From Hydractinia symbiolongicarpus (taxonomy: Eukaryota; Cnidaria; Hydrozoa; Anthoathecata; Hydractiniidae), in assembly GCF_029227915.1 (NCBI RefSeq), contig NC_079878.1, positions 7,810,001-7,874,000 on the forward strand: DNA of 64,000 nt, given 5' to 3'. The notes below the pieces were generated by a model. The model saw only the letters and a program-made list of their open reading frames with translations, ran no database searches and had not been told where the DNA came from. A program made the position numbers and the translations under genes. Positions within the stretch are counted from its first letter, which is position 1. Every line of letters starts with the position of its first letter. This document shows, one piece after another, positions 60,601-64,000 of the stretch.

Positions 60601-63600
60601 TTTTAACCGAATTGGGGGAGGTAATTTCTTGAATTCTTACGTCATGTAACACTGTATTTGTTTGTTTTAGAAGTACATATCTTAATAAATAAACTAATAA
60701 ATCAATCCTCTTTGAGAAAAGTCCCTACGTTGAGATGTCGTAACTAAATTAATTTTGTATGACTCTTCTCACGAAAGTTTATGTTTTAAAATTCCGAATA
60801 AAAAATCCGCAAAAGTTTTTCTTCGCCAAATTAAATATAATTCGCAAATTTTTCTGCTGTTATTTTTCGCAACAGAATGTGAGGCCAACAACTTTTTTTC
60901 GATGCTACAATTTTCTACTTCATTATTTGTATTTATATTTTATATACTTTATATATTTATATATTTAAGGTTGTTCTTGCTCTAATAAATTATGCAGTGA
61001 CCAGAAGGAGACAGGATACTGAGCCCTACCACACCTGTTTGTGAATAGGTTATAAACTTATTTAGGCTCAAAACTGAATTTTGCTACACAATAAAATTGA
61101 GATTTGTTATAGCGAAAGTTGTTGATTGCTTTAGTACGAAATGTTAGAACGACTGAAAAATCAGTTTGTTTATAAGCAACGTTACAAAAAAAAATGGGAG
61201 ATCTTGCATTTCATTTTGCTACTAGTAGTCATTTAGTAAAAGTATAATGCACCATTCAAACGTGCAGAAATATGATAACTGTCACGATATTAAAATGTGA
61301 CAATGTAATATTTATATTAATCTTTTTTCATGCAAAATATTTGACACGTTATCACTTATGTCCAAAGTTTCTCGTTACATTTCTTTGGAATAAAAGAACA
61401 AACAATATCGCCCCTAAATTTAAAATTTTTTTAACACACTTCAACAGATTCTTGACAGTAAAAATAGCTATCTAGACTGTAGTTTTCTCCTCACAGCTAA
61501 TATTAAAATAAATCAAACTTTTGTTGTATTTTGAAATTCTTGAGCTTGCAAAACATTTAAAGCTGCGACATCAAAATTCAAAATAAAAACATAAAATTAA
61601 AATTAATAGTAAAGTTGTGATATGACTTCGAGTTATCATTCAAAAATTGACAACAATCGATAACTGTTGTTGCCTCTTTCAGTAATCTTTCATCTTGGAG
61701 ATATATATTAGTTAATCAATTAAATATATATTTTTAAATACTTTAGCAAGCGTTAGCAATTTTTTATCTTAAATTTCCATTTTCTACTAAAAAATTATTG
61801 CTGATAATATCAAATTTTTTTTAGAAAGATATGTTGTTTGCACCTATTTCCAACGCTAATCTTTCTTTGGGTGACTGTATTTCAAAACCGTTAGTTTCAG
61901 CCGCCATAACTGCATTCATTTGTTTTATTTTGACTTCTTAATCTCTTATCTTTTTTTTACTCTCTAACTGAGTATTCATCACATCTGAGCAAGTTTCGAA
62001 TTTTTAGTTAGATATAATACTACAAAGTTGGATGTAATACCAGAACTTTTACGTTTTGTCGCCAAATCCATGTCAGGCTTCTTTAAGAAAATAATTTTAG
62101 TTTGTCCTTGTTTGAATCATTTTTAATAAAGTCATTTCATAGAGAAGGTTTTTGGTAACCCTTTTGCACGTTTGCTTGAAAGGAAGAATACAAAAGGATA
62201 AAAACAGTAATTGAAGCTAAAAAAAATGTCTGCCTCGATTTAAATAACACCGAAAATGTACAGTGAGAAAGTCATTAAAGAACTGATCTGGTCAATCGAG
62301 TCCAACAAAAACAAGCTAACAATTTCTACGTAAAAATGCTGGCATCTTCGAGGTATAAACTTTAAAATATTATTATTTATTGCTCATTATATTCGAGTTG
62401 ATACTTCGATTCCTTTGCGTTGAAGGAAATTTATTTTAAGAGAAAATAAAATTTTATTGTAATTATTACATGAAATTTGTCAGATTTGAAAACGGTTTTG
62501 GCAAGTTTTTTTTCAAACTTGTGTCGTTTAAGGTTGTTCCATCTTTCTTTCTATTAGTACTTGCCTCTTATTTTTTTGAATTCTTCTCACAAAATAAAAA
62601 ACAATGATAAGTCCCGATAAACCATGAGGAAATTCATTTACAGAGGCGTTGTATGTTGTTAGTCCAAAACACAATGTAATATTCATTGTGCTTTACTAAC
62701 AAAAAAAAGGATAAGTAGAACGACCTAAAAAAATGTTTCTCAGTTTCTGTCGCATATTTAAATTTCATTCAGACTGTTAATGGTATTTTAACGAAAGGTC
62801 TAACTTACTGAGGTGACAAATTACATCATTAGGAAGCCAAGTATCTTGCAAAGACCTCTTTATTCTTCGCTAAATTGTATATAAGAAATAATTTCATTTT
62901 TTGTGGTTACTTGGACAGTAAGACAATTAAACTCTTGTTCATTAGTTACCATTTTACGTCCTACGTTTATGTCGTTTTTTAGAATGTAATCGAATTGCTC
63001 TAATTGAAATAAATATTCTTTAATTGCTGTTTTGTTGAACTTCTTTAATTAGAAAATACCTATTTGCCTAAATATCTCAAAGTATGTGCAATTAGTAATA
63101 ATCGGGGAAAATATGGGACAAATGATCTACCTTGAATAAAATTTTTGAACAAAATTTAAGATGAATCATTCTTCGCCTTAAAGATCAGTGTAACTATTAA
63201 AAAAAAATTCTCTGTAAATTTTTAATTTCTAGCATTGCATAAGGAAGTTCTAAAGATATCATTTGTCACCATTTGTGGTCCACTCGCAAGAATGTTCAGA
63301 ATTACAAATTAAAAACAAAAAATTGAGAAACTGTCGACGTGATTCACTATCAGTAACCCACTGTTAGGTCAAAGACAGGAGACAATTCGAATACAGTGAT
63401 AGGAAAAGATTAATATGGTTTTGTTATGAATGTAGATGCTTTAACATTTTTATCAAGATACACTCTAATTTTAAGCTAACAATGTAGCTATCCAAAGGAG
63501 AAAATTGTGTTAAATATGTTTATTATTTTGATGAAGAAATTTCACACCCTCAACTTGCCCAGGACATGAAAATTACACCATCTCGTCAGCCTGTGACTTA

Positions 63601-64000
63601 ACCTAATTGCCTAATACAGACGACTATGCCTCTTTGATAAAGATGTGAAAAAAATTGTGTTAGGAGAATTTAATAGTAATCAGTATCTATGTAATCTAAA
63701 ACAAGTATAGTGTATAGTATAATTCAGTTTAAAGATATAAATGGAAGACTGTAATTATTTCTCTGTGATACCGCCTGTCAACAAAACAGCTAACTCCAAA
63801 AAAATCTGAAACATTTTGGGAAAAATGACGTGGCGGAAGGTTATTCAAAAAAAAAGCAGTAGGGTGGGGTGTAATGCCCCCATTGGTAATCCGTTAATCT
63901 CTCACAACAGGCTATATTAGATAGACAGAGGAGTTTGATGACGTTACCTTGATTTAGGTTTCTTGAAAATGTTACTTCTCTTTTTTGCTTGGCTTTTCAC
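57601..64000. other. Long A+T-rich region, no gene or element recognised
   Basis: Only short frames without motifs (for example at 59754-60047 and 60755-60985). No tandem array, long hairpin or transposon motif was found on reading both strands. Confidence 0.4.

Overview
The window is A+T-rich eukaryotic nuclear DNA with small-exon, intron-rich genes, many dispersed and tandem repeats and decayed LINEs. Gene content (an astacin protease, NOP58, NSUN2 and a SET-domain gene resembling the KMT5A-like genes of early-branching animals) and the style of the LINE and SINE remnants suggest a non-bilaterian animal, most likely a hydrozoan cnidarian. That assignment is inference; no species-specific marker was checked.

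Layout. 1-9.1 kb: no confident gene. It holds a decayed coding-like fragment (2.8-3.1 kb), a 62-bp tandem repeat, one membrane-protein terminal exon on the minus strand (4.5-4.9 kb) and a decayed LINE (5.3-7.3 kb). 9.1-15.5 kb: a complete nine-exon secreted astacin metalloprotease on the plus strand, with a Helitron-like element and a tRNA-derived SINE in its introns. 17.1-21.4 kb: a complete fourteen-exon NOP58 gene on the minus strand. 22.2-27.6 kb: NSUN2 on the minus strand, a two-exon gene whose single 3.2-kb intron contains a short terminal-inverted-repeat element. NSUN2 and NOP58 lie head to tail, 0.85 kb apart; both serve nucleolar or tRNA/rRNA modification and biogenesis. 27.6-42 kb: mostly repeats (LINE 3' end, trinucleotide microsatellite, minisatellites, foldbacks).

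42.1-46.3 kb, minus strand, is the most unusual locus. It is a spliced gene whose first three exons encode a KMT5A-like SET methyltransferase domain. The same large third exon then runs, through several frame breaks, into two C2H2-like zinc fingers, a tyrosine-recombinase (Crypton/integrase-type) catalytic domain with its Arg, Lys, His and Tyr residues in place, and one or two Myb/SANT-like modules. An in-frame TGA in the SET domain and several frame changes, most of them at A/T homopolymers, mean it is either a decayed copy or an assembly with homopolymer errors.

46.4-64 kb: no recognised gene. It holds two arrays of an 89-bp satellite, a 21-bp minisatellite attached to a 354-bp (TTA)n tract, several long perfect hairpins and multiple copies of a Helitron-like non-autonomous element. 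That element has a terminal hairpin followed by CTAG (or a variant) and an inserted T-rich flank, and is spread across the whole window (7.4, 11.4, 41.3, 47.6, 49.3, 51.6, 55.0 and 55.1 kb).
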